Both the position numbers and the translations under genes were made by a program. This document shows positions 9,501 to 18,669 of a stretch of 64,000 nt of DNA, one piece after another. The DNA is from Shewanella marinintestina (GTDB lineage: Bacteria; Pseudomonadota; Gammaproteobacteria; Enterobacterales; Shewanellaceae), in NCBI RefSeq assembly GCF_023283845.1, contig NZ_JAKILC010000003.1, positions 186,001-250,000 on the forward strand, given 5' to 3'. The notes below the pieces were generated by a model, which saw only the letters and a program-made list of their open reading frames with translations, was not told the origin of the DNA and did no database searches. The stretch's first letter is position 1, and every line of letters starts with the position of its first letter.

Positions 9501-11264
9501 ATGACAACAGCACACCCTACACTTGCGCAATATAAATTAAAACTTGCCCACATTAACGATACCCACTCTCACTTCGATGCAAATCGTATTCAGTTTACGA
9601 TTACAGCGCCTCAAAAAGAATTAACGCTTTATAGCCATACAGGCGGTTATGCTCGTATTGCTTATCAGCTTAAGCAAGCAAGAGACCTAGCTAAATCAGC
9701 TCAGCAAGAATTCTTATTCCTGCACGGTGGCGACAGTTTCCAAGGCACGCTTTACTTTAACGAGTTTAAGGGTAAGGCCAATTCAGACTTGCTTAACATG
9801 CTTAAACCTGACGCTATGGTGCTGGGGAATCATGAAATAGATGCAGGCAACGAGCCAGTACTCGACTTCCTTAATGATATTCAGTTTCCCTTGATGGCTG
9901 GTAACATGGATCTTAGCCATGAATGCCCAGATAAAAGTGCACGCCTAGCAAATCATCGAAACTTACTGGATTTTTGTTCTGATACCCAAACCGCAAAAGT
10001 GTTATTAAAGCCACTAGCAGACAAACAAGTCGCTATATTTGGTATAACACTCGATCAAATGAGCGAAATTGCAGGGCCCGATGAAGACACACATTTTGTA
10101 AATGCTATTGCGACAACAAAGCGCACGGTAACACAATTAAACGATGCTGGGATTGAACACATCATCGTATTAAGTCATTTAGGTGTCGATCAAGATAGAG
10201 TGTTAGCGGCTGAAGTTGATGGCATTAGTCTTATTGTTGGTGGGCACTCACATACACTGCAAGGTGATTTCAGCACTCTAGGCTTATCGAATATGCCCTA
10301 TGGTGAGCGCATTAATCACACCGCAATTTTACACGCGGGAAAATACGCTGAAACCTTAGGTATTGCCGATGTCATCTTTGACGCTAAAGGCAAAGTCATC
10401 AACTTGTCTGGTGGCAATTACTTTATGCTCGACCAGCAATTTATCTTGCAAGCATCTGATGATGTCAGCCCACAAGATTATATCAATGTTCGTGAGCAGC
10501 TACTCACTAACCCACTTATTCTTTGGGACGAAGAAGATAGCCAAGTTCAAACGCGAATTTTACAAAAATATCGTCCAAGCCTAGATGCGCTCAGCAATAA
10601 AATACTGGCCTTTGTACCCAAAAATTTAGTCCATACTCGCCTACCTAGCAAAGCACTCCCGCACGGAAGTGAAATTGCGCCTTGGGTGAGTCGCAGTATG
10701 TATCAAGAAACCCGAGAGCTAGGTATTGATGTCGACTTTGCGCTACATAATGCGGGCGGTGTGCGCCAGTCTCTTGATAAAGGTGATGTGAGTTTAGCTG
10801 AAGTTCTGGGACGTATACTGCCCTTTGATATTCCGTTAGTAGCATATGAGATCCAAGGGATCTATCTATTTCAAATGCTTGAATCTGCAATCAATGCAGC
10901 AACTAACAATAGTGTGATTGGTACCGGAGCAGGAAGCTTTCCTTACACTTATGGATTAAAATATTTCTATGATGGTAAGCAACCACTCGGTGAGCGGATC
11001 ATCAAACTTGAAATACTCACCAAGATTGCCGGCAGCGAACGCTGGCTCGCAGTCAATCCCGAGATATTTTATAAAGGTGTATCCTCGTCCTATACAGCAT
11101 CAGGTAAAGAGGGCTACTACCCCATTTTACAAGCTAAATGGCAACAAGATATTGAAGGGTTGAGCCTACCACAAGCTTTTACTCGCTTTATTAGTAAAGC
11201 AGAAACCTTAGATGAAATGATTGAACCTCAAGTACATTATACTAGTCATCATCCACTGTTTTAG
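9501..11264 (+). CDS. Bifunctional metallophosphatase / 5'-nucleotidase (UshA-like), no signal peptide
   Basis: The N-terminal calcineurin-like phosphoesterase domain has its metal ligands in HINDTHSHFD, HGGDSFQG, LGNHEIDAG, LSHLGVD and GGHSHT. The C-terminal 5'-nucleotidase substrate domain has the HNAGGVRQSL motif and FPYTYGLKY. Such enzymes hydrolyse nucleoside monophosphates or UDP-sugars. The start at 9501 has GAGGAAT nine nt upstream, giving 587 aa opening MTTAHPTLAQYKLKLAHIND. The metal-binding domain begins almost at once and no hydrophobic signal segment is present, unlike classical periplasmic UshA. Either it acts in the cytoplasm or is exported by a route I cannot see. Confidence 0.88.
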   Translation: MTTAHPTLAQYKLKLAHINDTHSHFDANRIQFTITAPQKELTLYSHTGGYARIAYQLKQARDLAKSAQQEFLFLHGGDSFQGTLYFNEFKGKANSDLLNMLKPDAMVLGNHEIDAGNEPVLDFLNDIQFPLMAGNMDLSHECPDKSARLANHRNLLDFCSDTQTAKVLLKPLADKQVAIFGITLDQMSEIAGPDEDTHFVNAIATTKRTVTQLNDAGIEHIIVLSHLGVDQDRVLAAEVDGISLIVGGHSHTLQGDFSTLGLSNMPYGERINHTAILHAGKYAETLGIADVIFDAKGKVINLSGGNYFMLDQQFILQASDDVSPQDYINVREQLLTNPLILWDEEDSQVQTRILQKYRPSLDALSNKILAFVPKNLVHTRLPSKALPHGSEIAPWVSRSMYQETRELGIDVDFALHNAGGVRQSLDKGDVSLAEVLGRILPFDIPLVAYEIQGIYLFQMLESAINAATNNSVIGTGAGSFPYTYGLKYFYDGKQPLGERIIKLEILTKIAGSERWLAVNPEIFYKGVSSSYTASGKEGYYPILQAKWQQDIEGLSLPQAFTRFISKAETLDEMIEPQVHYTSHHPLF

Positions 11265-11393
11265 ATCAGATTTACGGCGCTTTATTACATTCCACTTCTA
11301 AGTCAGGCGTATAATAAGTTTAAGTGATAGAGGATCTAAAGAGGCTTAAGTTAAAGCAAATGCCATGAAAACTAGCAGCGCGTTGCAAAACGG

Positions 11394-11915
11394 TTATAGT
11401 AGCGATTTTACCATACTGAAATTGACCAGCATCTGCCCTTCTCGTTGGTGTTGATTTTGACGTGTGCAGTCAAAGCCTACTCGTTCGAAAAATAACTTTG
11501 CTAAGTACGATGCTTCAACTGTTAATTGAGTAATGTTGAGGCAACGAGCTTTAGCTTCAAGCTCGGTGTACAGAGCACTCGCAACCCCCTGACCAACAAA
11601 ATCAGGGTGGGTAAACAAACAATCAATTTCAGCCGTAAGTAAAAAGTCTGTGAACTGTTTCTGAGCCTGCTCTCCCCCCTTTAAATTAATAAAGCCGACT
11701 ATTTGCTGTTCACACACAGCGACCCAAGTAAACGTGCCACGTAAACGGTCTAACCAAATATCATCACTGCGTAATCTCGGAGACCAAACCGCTCGTTGCT
11801 GCTCATTGTAATACTCGGAAGCACCGAGAGTAATGCTCAAGTGAAATACTTGCGCTAGCTGAGACACATCTTTAGCTAAGAAAGGTCTTATTGTAAAAGT
11901 CTGTTTTGTTATCAT
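11394..11915 (-). CDS. GNAT family N-acetyltransferase (first of a tandem pair)
   Basis: The 173-residue protein has the GNAT fold: motif A FVGQGVASALYTELEAKA (acetyl-CoA pyrophosphate loop, Q/RxxGxG/A type) and a C-terminal FERVGF segment. Near residue 40 it shows YYNEQQRAVWSP, a segment shared with YafP-type acetyltransferases. The acceptor substrate is unknown. The neighbouring gene at 11977 encodes a paralogue in the same orientation with the same block order, so this is probably an old tandem duplication. The stop is not followed by a clear terminator. Confidence 0.85.
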   Translation of the reverse strand: MITKQTFTIRPFLAKDVSQLAQVFHLSITLGASEYYNEQQRAVWSPRLRSDDIWLDRLRGTFTWVAVCEQQIVGFINLKGGEQAQKQFTDFLLTAEIDCLFTHPDFVGQGVASALYTELEAKARCLNITQLTVEASYLAKLFFERVGFDCTRQNQHQREGQMLVNFSMVKSLL

Positions 11916-11976
11916 TAAAAACCTATAAATACTTTGCAGCAGCTCTTCAAAACAAGTGGTTATATCCTTAATACCG

Positions 11977-12474
11977 TTAAGCTAATGCCTTCTCCATATA
12001 ATACCCCATGACCACGACTCCGCGTTTTTCTTGGTAACTACTGTGCCTAAGCTTAAAGCCTACAGATTCAAATAAAGGTTTCGATAACACAGAAGCATCA
12101 ACCGATAACATTTGATAGCCTTGTTCTTTTGCCCAGCACGCTAAAGCCTTATATAAACGTCCTGCAATTCCTTGCCCTTGATAGTCAGGATGCACATATA
12201 AGCTATCAATATAGCCGCGGCTAGCATAGCCCGTTTCAAGATTAATAAAGCCACAACAACTCGTCGTAGCAGAGTCTGATCCGACATCAATCATTAGCCA
12301 AGTTTGCGATTGCGTTAAACGTTTATGCCAGTGATAACGAGATCTTGGAGCAAAAGACCATGCAGACTTTTCCTCTGCACTATAAACATCACAGTCAATG
12401 CGGCTAATAGCTTGGTGAACCAATACCGCGATATCTTCGGCGAAGCACTTTTGATAAAGAATTAATTTAAGCAT
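11977..12474 (-). CDS. GNAT family N-acetyltransferase (second of a tandem pair)
   Basis: This 165-residue GNAT protein has motif A YQGQGIAGRLYKALACWAKE preceded by SLYVHPD, and ends in the FESVGFKLRH segment typical of the fold. Its N-terminal block VYSAEEKSAWSFAPRS parallels YYNEQQRAVWSP of the neighbour at 11394, supporting paralogy. The acceptor is unknown. The gap of 61 nt to the next gene and shared strand fit a two-gene transcript. Confidence 0.85.
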   Translation of the reverse strand: MLKLILYQKCFAEDIAVLVHQAISRIDCDVYSAEEKSAWSFAPRSRYHWHKRLTQSQTWLMIDVGSDSATTSCCGFINLETGYASRGYIDSLYVHPDYQGQGIAGRLYKALACWAKEQGYQMLSVDASVLSKPLFESVGFKLRHSSYQEKRGVVVMGYYMEKALA

Positions 12475-12620
12475 CTACAACGCTCATTTAAATAAGGGGT
12501 TATCACTTAGGAGTTATATCTATCGATTTAAACTGGTTAAGGCACAACTATAGCACTGACTTAAATCTATAATTCTAGGTGGAGAATGAGTTTCAATTTC
12601 GCGTTAAGTTAACATAAAAA

Positions 12621-12647
12621 AATGGCGTAGACAGAGTCTACGCCATT
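12621..12647 (-). terminator. Intrinsic terminator after the NrfJ-like gene
   Basis: A perfect 12-bp stem (AATGGCGTAGAC / GTCTACGCCATT, loop AGA). On the minus strand it is followed by TTTTT. Confidence 0.87.
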
Positions 12648-12702
12648 AAACTTAACTATAGAAATACTTGTTTCTCTAACGACAAAGCGTTAAAGAGCGC
12701 AA

Positions 12703-13005
12703 TTATTTCTTATCGATGCGACCGACAAACAATAGTTTGTCAAAAGTACGGTTTAACGTTTTGCTGCTAAAATCGCTCATCCACATTTGTTCTTGAACGA
12801 CAACAGTGTCGCCTTTTTTAACTTCAATTTGTGGACCAGCAGCCCAAAATGTTTTGTCTGCTTCTTGGATCTGTACGTAGGTATAACCGCCGCCATTCAT
12901 GGTATCCATGACAGTACCTTCATGCATAACACCTTGTGCCCATGCGCTTGAGATACCGAGTGCTAGAGTTGCTGCTGCAGCCAATTTCACTAATTTAGCT
13001 ATCAT
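12703..13005 (-). CDS. Small exported NrfJ-related protein
   Basis: The 100-residue product has a cleavable signal peptide (LAAAATLALGISSAWA, cleavage near residue 23). The mature part is a small beta-rich domain with GGGYTYVQIQ, FWAAGPQIEVKKGDTV and the C-terminal FSSKTLNRTFDKLLFVG. These blocks match proteins annotated NrfJ-related in Shewanella and relatives; the molecular function is not established and an OB-like fold is my guess. It is monocistronic with its own terminator. Confidence 0.75.
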   Translation of the reverse strand: MIAKLVKLAAAATLALGISSAWAQGVMHEGTVMDTMNGGGYTYVQIQEADKTFWAAGPQIEVKKGDTVVVQEQMWMSDFSSKTLNRTFDKLLFVGRIDKK

Positions 13006-13283
13006 CGGAAATTTCCTTTAAAAAGTTATCAATTCGTCAATATTAAAGCATGCCAAAGAGGATAAATCTCTATTTAGTCACTGGTATATTAGGTCAATAC
13101 TCAACTATTAGATCCAACTCTCATAACCAACTATTTTATGCCCTATCATGGAACTTTATAGATTACAGCATATTTATCATTCAATTAGCACAAGTGTATA
13201 TACACTAACTAGCATAGTTCTATTAGGCAACATTAATTAATATGTTTAGCGAATTCAGCTTTTCATCAATAAATTATCCCAGC

Positions 13284-13508
13284 TTATGACCGCTTAGCTT
13301 CATCAAGAATGGGTTGTAACATTCCCTCTAAGCCATTGAGCTTAACTTCATACATCAGCGCCAATTGTTGGCCTAATTTACCTTCAGGAAATCCTTTAGA
13401 GTGAAACCAAACCAGATAAGGCTCAGGTAACTCAAGTAAATACCTGCCAGCATATTTACCAAAAGGCATTTTTTGAGTTACGGCCTCAAAAAGGAGTTTT
13501 TCATCCAT
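13284..13508 (-). CDS. DUF3820 family protein
   Basis: A 74-residue cytoplasmic protein with MPFGKYAGRYLLELPEPYLV and WFHSKGFPEGKLGQQL, the blocks of DUF3820 (a family sometimes named putative quorum-sensing-regulated virulence factor). The start ATG at 13508 gives MDEKLLFEAVTQ. The gene stands alone with about 280 nt to the previous gene. Function unknown. Confidence 0.82.
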   Translation of the reverse strand: MDEKLLFEAVTQKMPFGKYAGRYLLELPEPYLVWFHSKGFPEGKLGQQLALMYEVKLNGLEGMLQPILDEAKRS

Positions 13509-14069
13509 GGTGATTCAACCTCAATATGTAACGATTTGGCTATTTAAAAGCTCGCATTGTACCAGCCTTAATCCTCTACCGGTTTACAAATATCGATTTC
13601 ACTGACAACCAAGCGCCTATAAAATCGCAAAAGACATATACCTTTTGCGCATAAAAACAAACATAACTATAAAAAATCGACCAACAGCCATTAACAAGTC
13701 AACGTAAACACTTGCTAATGACTCGCTTCCTCTTTAATAAGAAGTAAATCTCTCTGAGTAATTTAGCTGTAAACACCTAATTAATTTAGTAAATTATAAA
13801 ATACTTACCTACCCACCACTGCGCGTCAAAAAACCATCAAAATGGCATTTAGCGTCAAAAAAAAAACACTGGTCAATTCTGATAAAAGTGTCAAAAATCA
13901 TACTGTTGACGTATTGAGCATAGCGACCTAGATTAAATTAACTGTAACAGTTATATGAAATCGAATTAGTTTCTGTTTTTGCTCACCGACTAATTAAGTT
14001 CACAACTGCTACTTACCTTGTTCCTAATTATAAAAGCAATAAATTAACCGCGTACAAGAGGAAAACAAT
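13509..14069. other. Intergenic region with promoter area of parA
   Basis: No gene seen. The left part holds the upstream region of the DUF3820 gene. The right third carries GTCAAAAA-type repeats, annotated separately, and AT-rich sequence leading to GAGGAAAACA before the parA ATG. Confidence 0.6.
13823..13910 (+). repeat. Iteron-like GTCAAAAA repeats upstream of parA
   Basis: GCGTCAAAAA occurs at 13823 and 13852 and GTGTCAAAAA at 13887, with an inverted GTTGACG at 13904. Spacing is 29 and 35 nt. The cluster ends about 160 nt before parA. By analogy with plasmid and chromosome par loci it could be the site bound by the small partner at 14773, or an autoregulatory operator. The repeat is short and A-rich, so chance is possible. 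Confidence 0.4.
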
Positions 14070-14813
14070 ATGATCATACTCGTTGGTGGCGAAAAAGGCG
14101 GAAGCGGTAAAAGCTGCCTAGCCCAAAACATCGCTGTATTTTTAACTGCAGAGTGCCAAGCGTCAGTTATCATGGTCGATTGCGATCCACAGCGGACGAC
14201 ATCAGATTGGATCCACGCCCGTAACAATAACACCGAACTTCCTAGTATTAATTGCGTTCAGCTCTATGGAAAAATTAGAAACGATTTACTCAGCTTAGAG
14301 CAACATTATGACTATGTACTTGTAGATTGTGGTGGCCAAGATAACCTCGCGTTACGTGCAACAATGTCGGTCGCGTCGCATGTTCTTATGCCTCTTCGTC
14401 CTAAGCGTCGTGATTTAAAAACTGTCAGTCATATGGATGATATCGTCGCCACATGCATGATGATAAATCCAAAAATGCGAGCTACTTTTGTCATCACTCA
14501 ATGCCCAAACTTACCAAACCAAGCAAGCCGTATTTTTGAAGCTAAAGAAGTCTGTAAAACATACGATATCAATGTATTAGACGCTATTACTTATAGCCGT
14601 AATATTTATGATGATAGTGAAGAATCTGGTTTGTCTGTCCTTGAAATAGAGCCTAAAGGTAAAGCCGCTAACGAAATCAGAGGCATTGCTTGTGAAATGC
14701 TACAAGTCACAAGTGCAACGGAGATCCGCAACCGTCTAGCTGAAAAACAGATTAATAAGATGAGAGGTGATTATGGGTCTGGCAGATCTCAAGAAAAACT
14801 CTACGCCGTCTAG
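14070..14813 (+). CDS. ParA family partition-type ATPase
   Basis: The protein starts with the deviant Walker A motif (GGEKGGSGKSCLAQNIA, residues 5-21), followed by MVDCDPQRTTSDW (Walker A') and YVLVDCGGQDN (Walker B/switch). At 247 aa without an N-terminal HTH it is a type Ib or orphan ParA. Such ATPases position DNA or protein cargo on the nucleoid or membrane. The gene overlaps the next one by 41 nt and they form a two-gene operon. Because it sits in otherwise core sequence with GTCAAAAA repeats upstream, it may be a remnant of an integrated replicon or a chromosomal positioning pair. GAGGAAAACA precedes the ATG. Confidence 0.85.
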   Translation: MIILVGGEKGGSGKSCLAQNIAVFLTAECQASVIMVDCDPQRTTSDWIHARNNNTELPSINCVQLYGKIRNDLLSLEQHYDYVLVDCGGQDNLALRATMSVASHVLMPLRPKRRDLKTVSHMDDIVATCMMINPKMRATFVITQCPNLPNQASRIFEAKEVCKTYDINVLDAITYSRNIYDDSEESGLSVLEIEPKGKAANEIRGIACEMLQVTSATEIRNRLAEKQINKMRGDYGSGRSQEKLYAV

Positions 14814-15222
14814 GACATCCCATAACGATAACCAAACTCGTCAATTAGCACTGGACTCGCTTCTTGATGACTTTATTAATGATGCTAATCGCTATGCTTT
14901 AGGCCAAAAACTGGTTACTACAGAGCAATCAAGCATCGGTAACTTAGACTATAAACCAGCTAATGTGCAGACAGAAAAAAACGGTTTAATAAGCAACAAA
15001 CAAAAGGCACAAACAGAACCTATTCCAAGGGTAAAAAGAGGTTGTACCCCGGTAAGAAGAGCTACCTTTACCCTTACCGAATCTGCAATTTCGCATTTAG
15101 CCCTTTTGGCAGATGACTGTGACGTAGCAAAATCTAAGTTAATCCGCTTCTTAATAGAGCATCACTTTAATTTGAGCCCTGAGCAAAGAAAGCAAAAGGA
15201 AAAAAGTATCATCGTTGAATAA
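14773..15222 (+). CDS. Small ParA-partner protein, possible ribbon-helix-helix DNA binder
   Basis: The 149-residue product opens MGLADLKKNSTPS. It has a disordered, polar first half (residues 1-85) and a C-terminal part PVRRATFTLTESAISHLALL plus DDCDVAKSKLIRFLIEHHF. A beta strand with alternating Arg/Thr followed by two helices is the pattern of ribbon-helix-helix centromere binders such as ParG. I choose the ATG at 14773 (AGAGG 6-10 nt upstream). The overlap with parA supports partnership. The RHH call is inference from pattern only. Confidence 0.65.
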   Translation: MGLADLKKNSTPSRTSHNDNQTRQLALDSLLDDFINDANRYALGQKLVTTEQSSIGNLDYKPANVQTEKNGLISNKQKAQTEPIPRVKRGCTPVRRATFTLTESAISHLALLADDCDVAKSKLIRFLIEHHFNLSPEQRKQKEKSIIVE

Positions 15223-15250
15223 TCCTTATCTATATCCCTCCCTCGCCTTG

Positions 15251-15302
15251 GCTGACAGTAGTTGGACGACTTTTTGAAGTAATGCTCTGTCAGCATTTTT
15301 TT
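15251..15302 (+). terminator. Probable terminator of the parA operon
   Basis: GCTGACAG (15251) and CTGTCAGC (15287) pair around a 28-nt loop and are followed by ATTTTTTTG. It lies 28 nt past the stop of the small partner gene. The loop is long, so efficiency is uncertain. Confidence 0.6.
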
Positions 15303-15431
15303 GCCTTTTTTCAAGCTCTCATTCCATAAGTAACAATCAACTTTGAGCAATACATAATCGGTAACGGTTGAATTTTACACATAAGATCCGCATATCAAAG
15401 TTAACCCATTACTAAAATAAAAAGGCGTACT

Positions 15432-16256
15432 ATGTTAGCAATCATTCTTATTCTGGTAGTTAGCTGTATTGCTATTACTTGGATAGCAAGCGCCTCATGG
15501 CGTACTAAACAACATCGCCTCAATATTACGCAACAACCGTTTCCCCATGAATGGCGAGAAATCTTAAAGCGTCGTATCCCGTTTTTTCGAATGCTACCAG
15601 CAGATTTGCAATTACAGTTAAAAAAACATATTCAAGTTTTTATTAACGAAAAGCGTTTCGTTGGCTGTGATGGCTTACAAATTAATGATGAAATTCGAGT
15701 TACCGTAGCCGCACAAGCTTGCTTGTTATTACTTAATAGACAAACAGACTTTTACCCTAATCTAAAAGAAATATTAATTTACCCATCTGCATTCATTGTT
15801 GAAAATCAGCAGCAACATGGTGCTGGCGTAGTATCGGATCAGCGCCGAGTATTGGCTGGTGAATCATGGCAAGATGGCCGTGTAATACTGTCTTGGCAAA
15901 CAACAAAACATGACGCAGCAATCCCTGATGATGGCAGCAATGTTGTGATCCATGAGTTTGCCCACCAACTAGATCAAGAAGGCGGCAATGCCAATGGCGC
16001 GCCAATTTTAAAAAATATAGCAGACTACCAATCATGGTCAGAAACACTAATGCTGGAATATCAGCATTTGGTAACAGCATCAAGAACAGGTGAGCAGTCA
16101 TTGTTTAGCTACTATGGAGCAACAAATCCTGCTGAATTTTTTGCGGTAATAAGTGAAGTATTTTTCGAGCAACCCTTGCCGTTTTATGAACTTCATCCTG
16201 CGTTATATAAAGAGCTCAGTTCATTCTATCAACTCGACCCTATTAATTGGCGCTGA
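15432..16256 (+). CDS. MtfA-type zinc-dependent peptidase (M90 family)
   Basis: The protein begins with a membrane helix (residues 2-20, LAIILILVVSCIAITWIAS). A cytoplasmic M90/MtfA domain follows, with the zinc motif HEFAH at residues 174-178 and the downstream acidic ligand in NPAEFFAVISEVFFEQP. MtfA in E. coli is a peptidase that also binds the Mlc repressor and so affects the glucose PTS. This 274-residue member has the family's preceding DGSNVVIHEFAHQLD block. The membrane-anchored N-terminus is common in the Shewanella/Vibrio branch. It appears monocistronic. Confidence 0.87.
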   Translation: MLAIILILVVSCIAITWIASASWRTKQHRLNITQQPFPHEWREILKRRIPFFRMLPADLQLQLKKHIQVFINEKRFVGCDGLQINDEIRVTVAAQACLLLLNRQTDFYPNLKEILIYPSAFIVENQQQHGAGVVSDQRRVLAGESWQDGRVILSWQTTKHDAAIPDDGSNVVIHEFAHQLDQEGGNANGAPILKNIADYQSWSETLMLEYQHLVTASRTGEQSLFSYYGATNPAEFFAVISEVFFEQPLPFYELHPALYKELSSFYQLDPINWR

Positions 16257-16321
16257 CTTCCCTATAATCAAGAGCTGCCAATATAGAAATTAGCCCCAAC
16301 ATATAAAGGATAATAATAAAC

Positions 16322-16816
16322 ATGTTGAAATTGATATCGCTAAAAAACCTTTGCAGTGTGTTTTTTCTATTAGGGGCATTTTCAACTCAAGCGCTGGCAG
16401 AACAAAGCTCAACTCATGACAAGCAACAAGCTACAGAAGTGTTAGATGCATTAAATCAGTACTCATCAGCAGCAGATTGGGATAATTACTTTGCGCTTTA
16501 TGATGAACAAGGCATTTTTATTGGCACTGATGCTAATGAACATTGGGACAAGGCTACATTTGAGCAGTACGCTCGCCCAACTAAAGGCTGGCGTTATGAT
16601 TTATCGAGCAGAAAAATGACTCAACATGGCGATGTGATATGGTTTGACGAGCTACTCATGAGCCCTTCTTACGGAGTAAGCCGAGGAACTGGAACCTTAA
16701 TCAAAACTAACAAAGGGTGGAAAATTGCCCAATACCACTTAAGCTTCCCTATCCCAAATAGCATAGCGAAATCGATAACGAAACAAATAATATCGGCCAG
16801 TAGCAATGATGAATAA
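16322..16816 (+). CDS. Exported NTF2-like / SnoaL-like protein
   Basis: A 164-residue protein with a signal peptide (ISLKNLCSVFFLLGAFSTQALA, cleavage near residue 26). The single cone-fold domain is of nuclear transport factor 2 type: VLDALNQYSSAADWDNYFAL, DEQGIFIGTDANEHWDKATF and GTGTLIKTNKGWKIAQYHLS. NTF2-like proteins are ligand-binding or enzymatic; no catalytic set is obvious. AAGGATAATAATAAAC precedes the ATG. It points toward aceB and shares hairpins in the gap. Confidence 0.8.
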   Translation: MLKLISLKNLCSVFFLLGAFSTQALAEQSSTHDKQQATEVLDALNQYSSAADWDNYFALYDEQGIFIGTDANEHWDKATFEQYARPTKGWRYDLSSRKMTQHGDVIWFDELLMSPSYGVSRGTGTLIKTNKGWKIAQYHLSFPIPNSIAKSITKQIISASSNDE

Positions 16817-16828
16817 TCATAAAAAAAA

Positions 16829-16846
16829 GCGACTCCGAAGAGTCGC
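16829..16846. terminator. Hairpin between convergent genes
   Basis: GCGACTC and GAGTCGC pair around a CGAA tetraloop. An A-run precedes it on the plus strand, so on the minus strand the stem is followed by eight T; it can end minus-strand transcription and may also serve the plus-strand gene. Confidence 0.7.
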
Positions 16847-16889
16847 CAATCACAACCAGCACACTTAAAAAATCAACTAAAAATAAAAA

Positions 16890-16919
16890 CCCGCACAGCA
16901 CGTAGGATTACCGTGCGGG
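16890..16919 (-). terminator. Terminator after aceB
   Basis: CCCGCAC pairs with GTGCGGG around a 16-nt loop containing a second short pairing, followed by TTTTTATTTTTAG on the minus strand. It lies just past the aceB stop. Confidence 0.75.
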
Positions 16920-16950
16920 GGACACAAGCTACAAAGTGTAGCCAAACTTT

Positions 16951-18669
16951 TTAATCTTTCGCTAAAAGCATCGAATACCCAGGTAAAGTTAAGAAATCCA
17001 CTAATTCATCTGCAAGAGTAATTTGTTCTAACAGCACTGCAGCTTGGGTATATTGTCCGTGGGTAAACCTGTCCACTCCCACCTGTTCTTTCACTTCAGC
17101 TAACGCTTCAAACAACATCTTCTTAAACAGAGATCTAGTCACTATCACACCAGATGTCAGCTTTTGCTTATGCTTTATCCATTGCCAGATAGACGCGCGA
17201 CAAATCTCAGCTGTTGCAGCATCCTCCATAAGACCATATATCGGTACGCACGCATTACCGCTGAGCCAAGATTCAATGTATTGCAGTGCAATACTGATAT
17301 TAAGCCTCATTCCCGTCTCAGTCCTTTCACCACGACTTGGTACAAGTAATTCACCGGCATGTATCGGCGCATCTACGTCGCGAGTAATATGCAGCTGATT
17401 AACATGATCTTCTCCAATGTACTCATTAAAAATAGCCATTGCGGTGTCGGCAAGTCCCGGATGGGCAATCCAAGTGCCATCATGGCCATTGCGCGCTTCA
17501 AGCTGTTTGTCTTTTTTAACCTTATCCAAAACCTTTTTATTTGTTTCAGCATCATGAGATGGGATCAATGCAGACATGCCTCCCATAGCCAAAGCACCAC
17601 GCTTATGGCAGGTTTTCACTAACAATCTAGAATAAGCACTCAAAAAAGGTTTATCCATTGTCACTGACTGTCTATCGGGCAACACGCGATCACTATATGT
17701 ATTTAACGTCTTAATATAACTAAATATGTAATCCCAACGACCACAGTTTAATGCGACAATATTCGAGCGCAATTCATATAAAATCTCGTCCATTTCAAAC
17801 ACTGCAGGGAGTGTTTCAATTAGACAAGTACATTTAATCGTGCCAGGTTGTAGACAAAAGCGTTGCTCGACAAAAGCAAAGACCTTAGCCCACCATCTCG
17901 CTTCTAAATGGTTTTCAAGCTTGGGAATATAAAAGTAAGGGCCACTGCCTTTCAGCAACAACTTGCGATAGTTATTATAAAAATAAACACAAAAATCAAA
18001 TAGTGCCGCGGGGATAGCCTGGCCATCGAATAGAACATGCTGCTCAAGCATGTGTAGACCACGTACGCGACAAATAAGTACTGCTGGATCGTCATCTAAC
18101 TTATAGTGTTTGCCTGTTTCTGGATGGGTATAGCTGATATCACCATTTACAGCATCTCGGAGGTTAATCTGTCCTTGAATGACCTTGTTCCATGTTGGTG
18201 CAAGCGAGTCCTCGAAATCGGCCATAAATACTTTAGCATTGGCATTCAACCCGTTAATAACCATCTTACGATCTACTGGACCGGTGATCTCTACTCGTCT
18301 ATCTTGCAGATCTTTGGGGATCCCACGGATCTGCCAATCACCTGTTCGTATCGATTTTGTTTGTTGTAAGAAATCTGGTAATTCGCCCCTATCAATACTT
18401 TGTTGCTTGTGCTTTCTGTTAGCAAGTAGTTGTGGGACCTCAGCGGCAAATCTTCCACATAACGCTTTAAGTAAAGACTTCACTCCATCAGATAACAGTG
18501 CTTGTTGTCCATCGACTTCGCTATCTAGGATAAGCAGTTCAGATTCTAAACTCATATTACGAGTAACATGACTAGTGCCTTGCGCTACTTGTGGCTTCTC
18601 ACCAATGAGTTCTTGTTGCAAAAGCGATTCTTTGTTTACTTCGGCGGCGTTAGTCAATGTTTCTATCAT
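16951..18669 (-). CDS. aceB: Malate synthase A
   Basis: Malate synthase condenses glyoxylate with acetyl-CoA to malate in the glyoxylate shunt, allowing growth on acetate. Signature segments of the A isoform are intact: KVFMADFEDSLAPTW, VRGLHMLEQHV, the acetyl-CoA/glyoxylate barrel region CLIETLPAVFEMDEI, NCGRWDYIFSYIKT, and VPIYGLMEDAATAEICR near the C-terminus. The 572-residue length is slightly longer than E. coli AceB (533) because of an N-terminal extension. No isocitrate lyase (aceA) is adjacent in this window; upstream is a 1.4-kb gene-free stretch and downstream a converging gene. Confidence 0.96.
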   Translation of the reverse strand: MIETLTNAAEVNKESLLQQELIGEKPQVAQGTSHVTRNMSLESELLILDSEVDGQQALLSDGVKSLLKALCGRFAAEVPQLLANRKHKQQSIDRGELPDFLQQTKSIRTGDWQIRGIPKDLQDRRVEITGPVDRKMVINGLNANAKVFMADFEDSLAPTWNKVIQGQINLRDAVNGDISYTHPETGKHYKLDDDPAVLICRVRGLHMLEQHVLFDGQAIPAALFDFCVYFYNNYRKLLLKGSGPYFYIPKLENHLEARWWAKVFAFVEQRFCLQPGTIKCTCLIETLPAVFEMDEILYELRSNIVALNCGRWDYIFSYIKTLNTYSDRVLPDRQSVTMDKPFLSAYSRLLVKTCHKRGALAMGGMSALIPSHDAETNKKVLDKVKKDKQLEARNGHDGTWIAHPGLADTAMAIFNEYIGEDHVNQLHITRDVDAPIHAGELLVPSRGERTETGMRLNISIALQYIESWLSGNACVPIYGLMEDAATAEICRASIWQWIKHKQKLTSGVIVTRSLFKKMLFEALAEVKEQVGVDRFTHGQYTQAAVLLEQITLADELVDFLTLPGYSMLLAKD

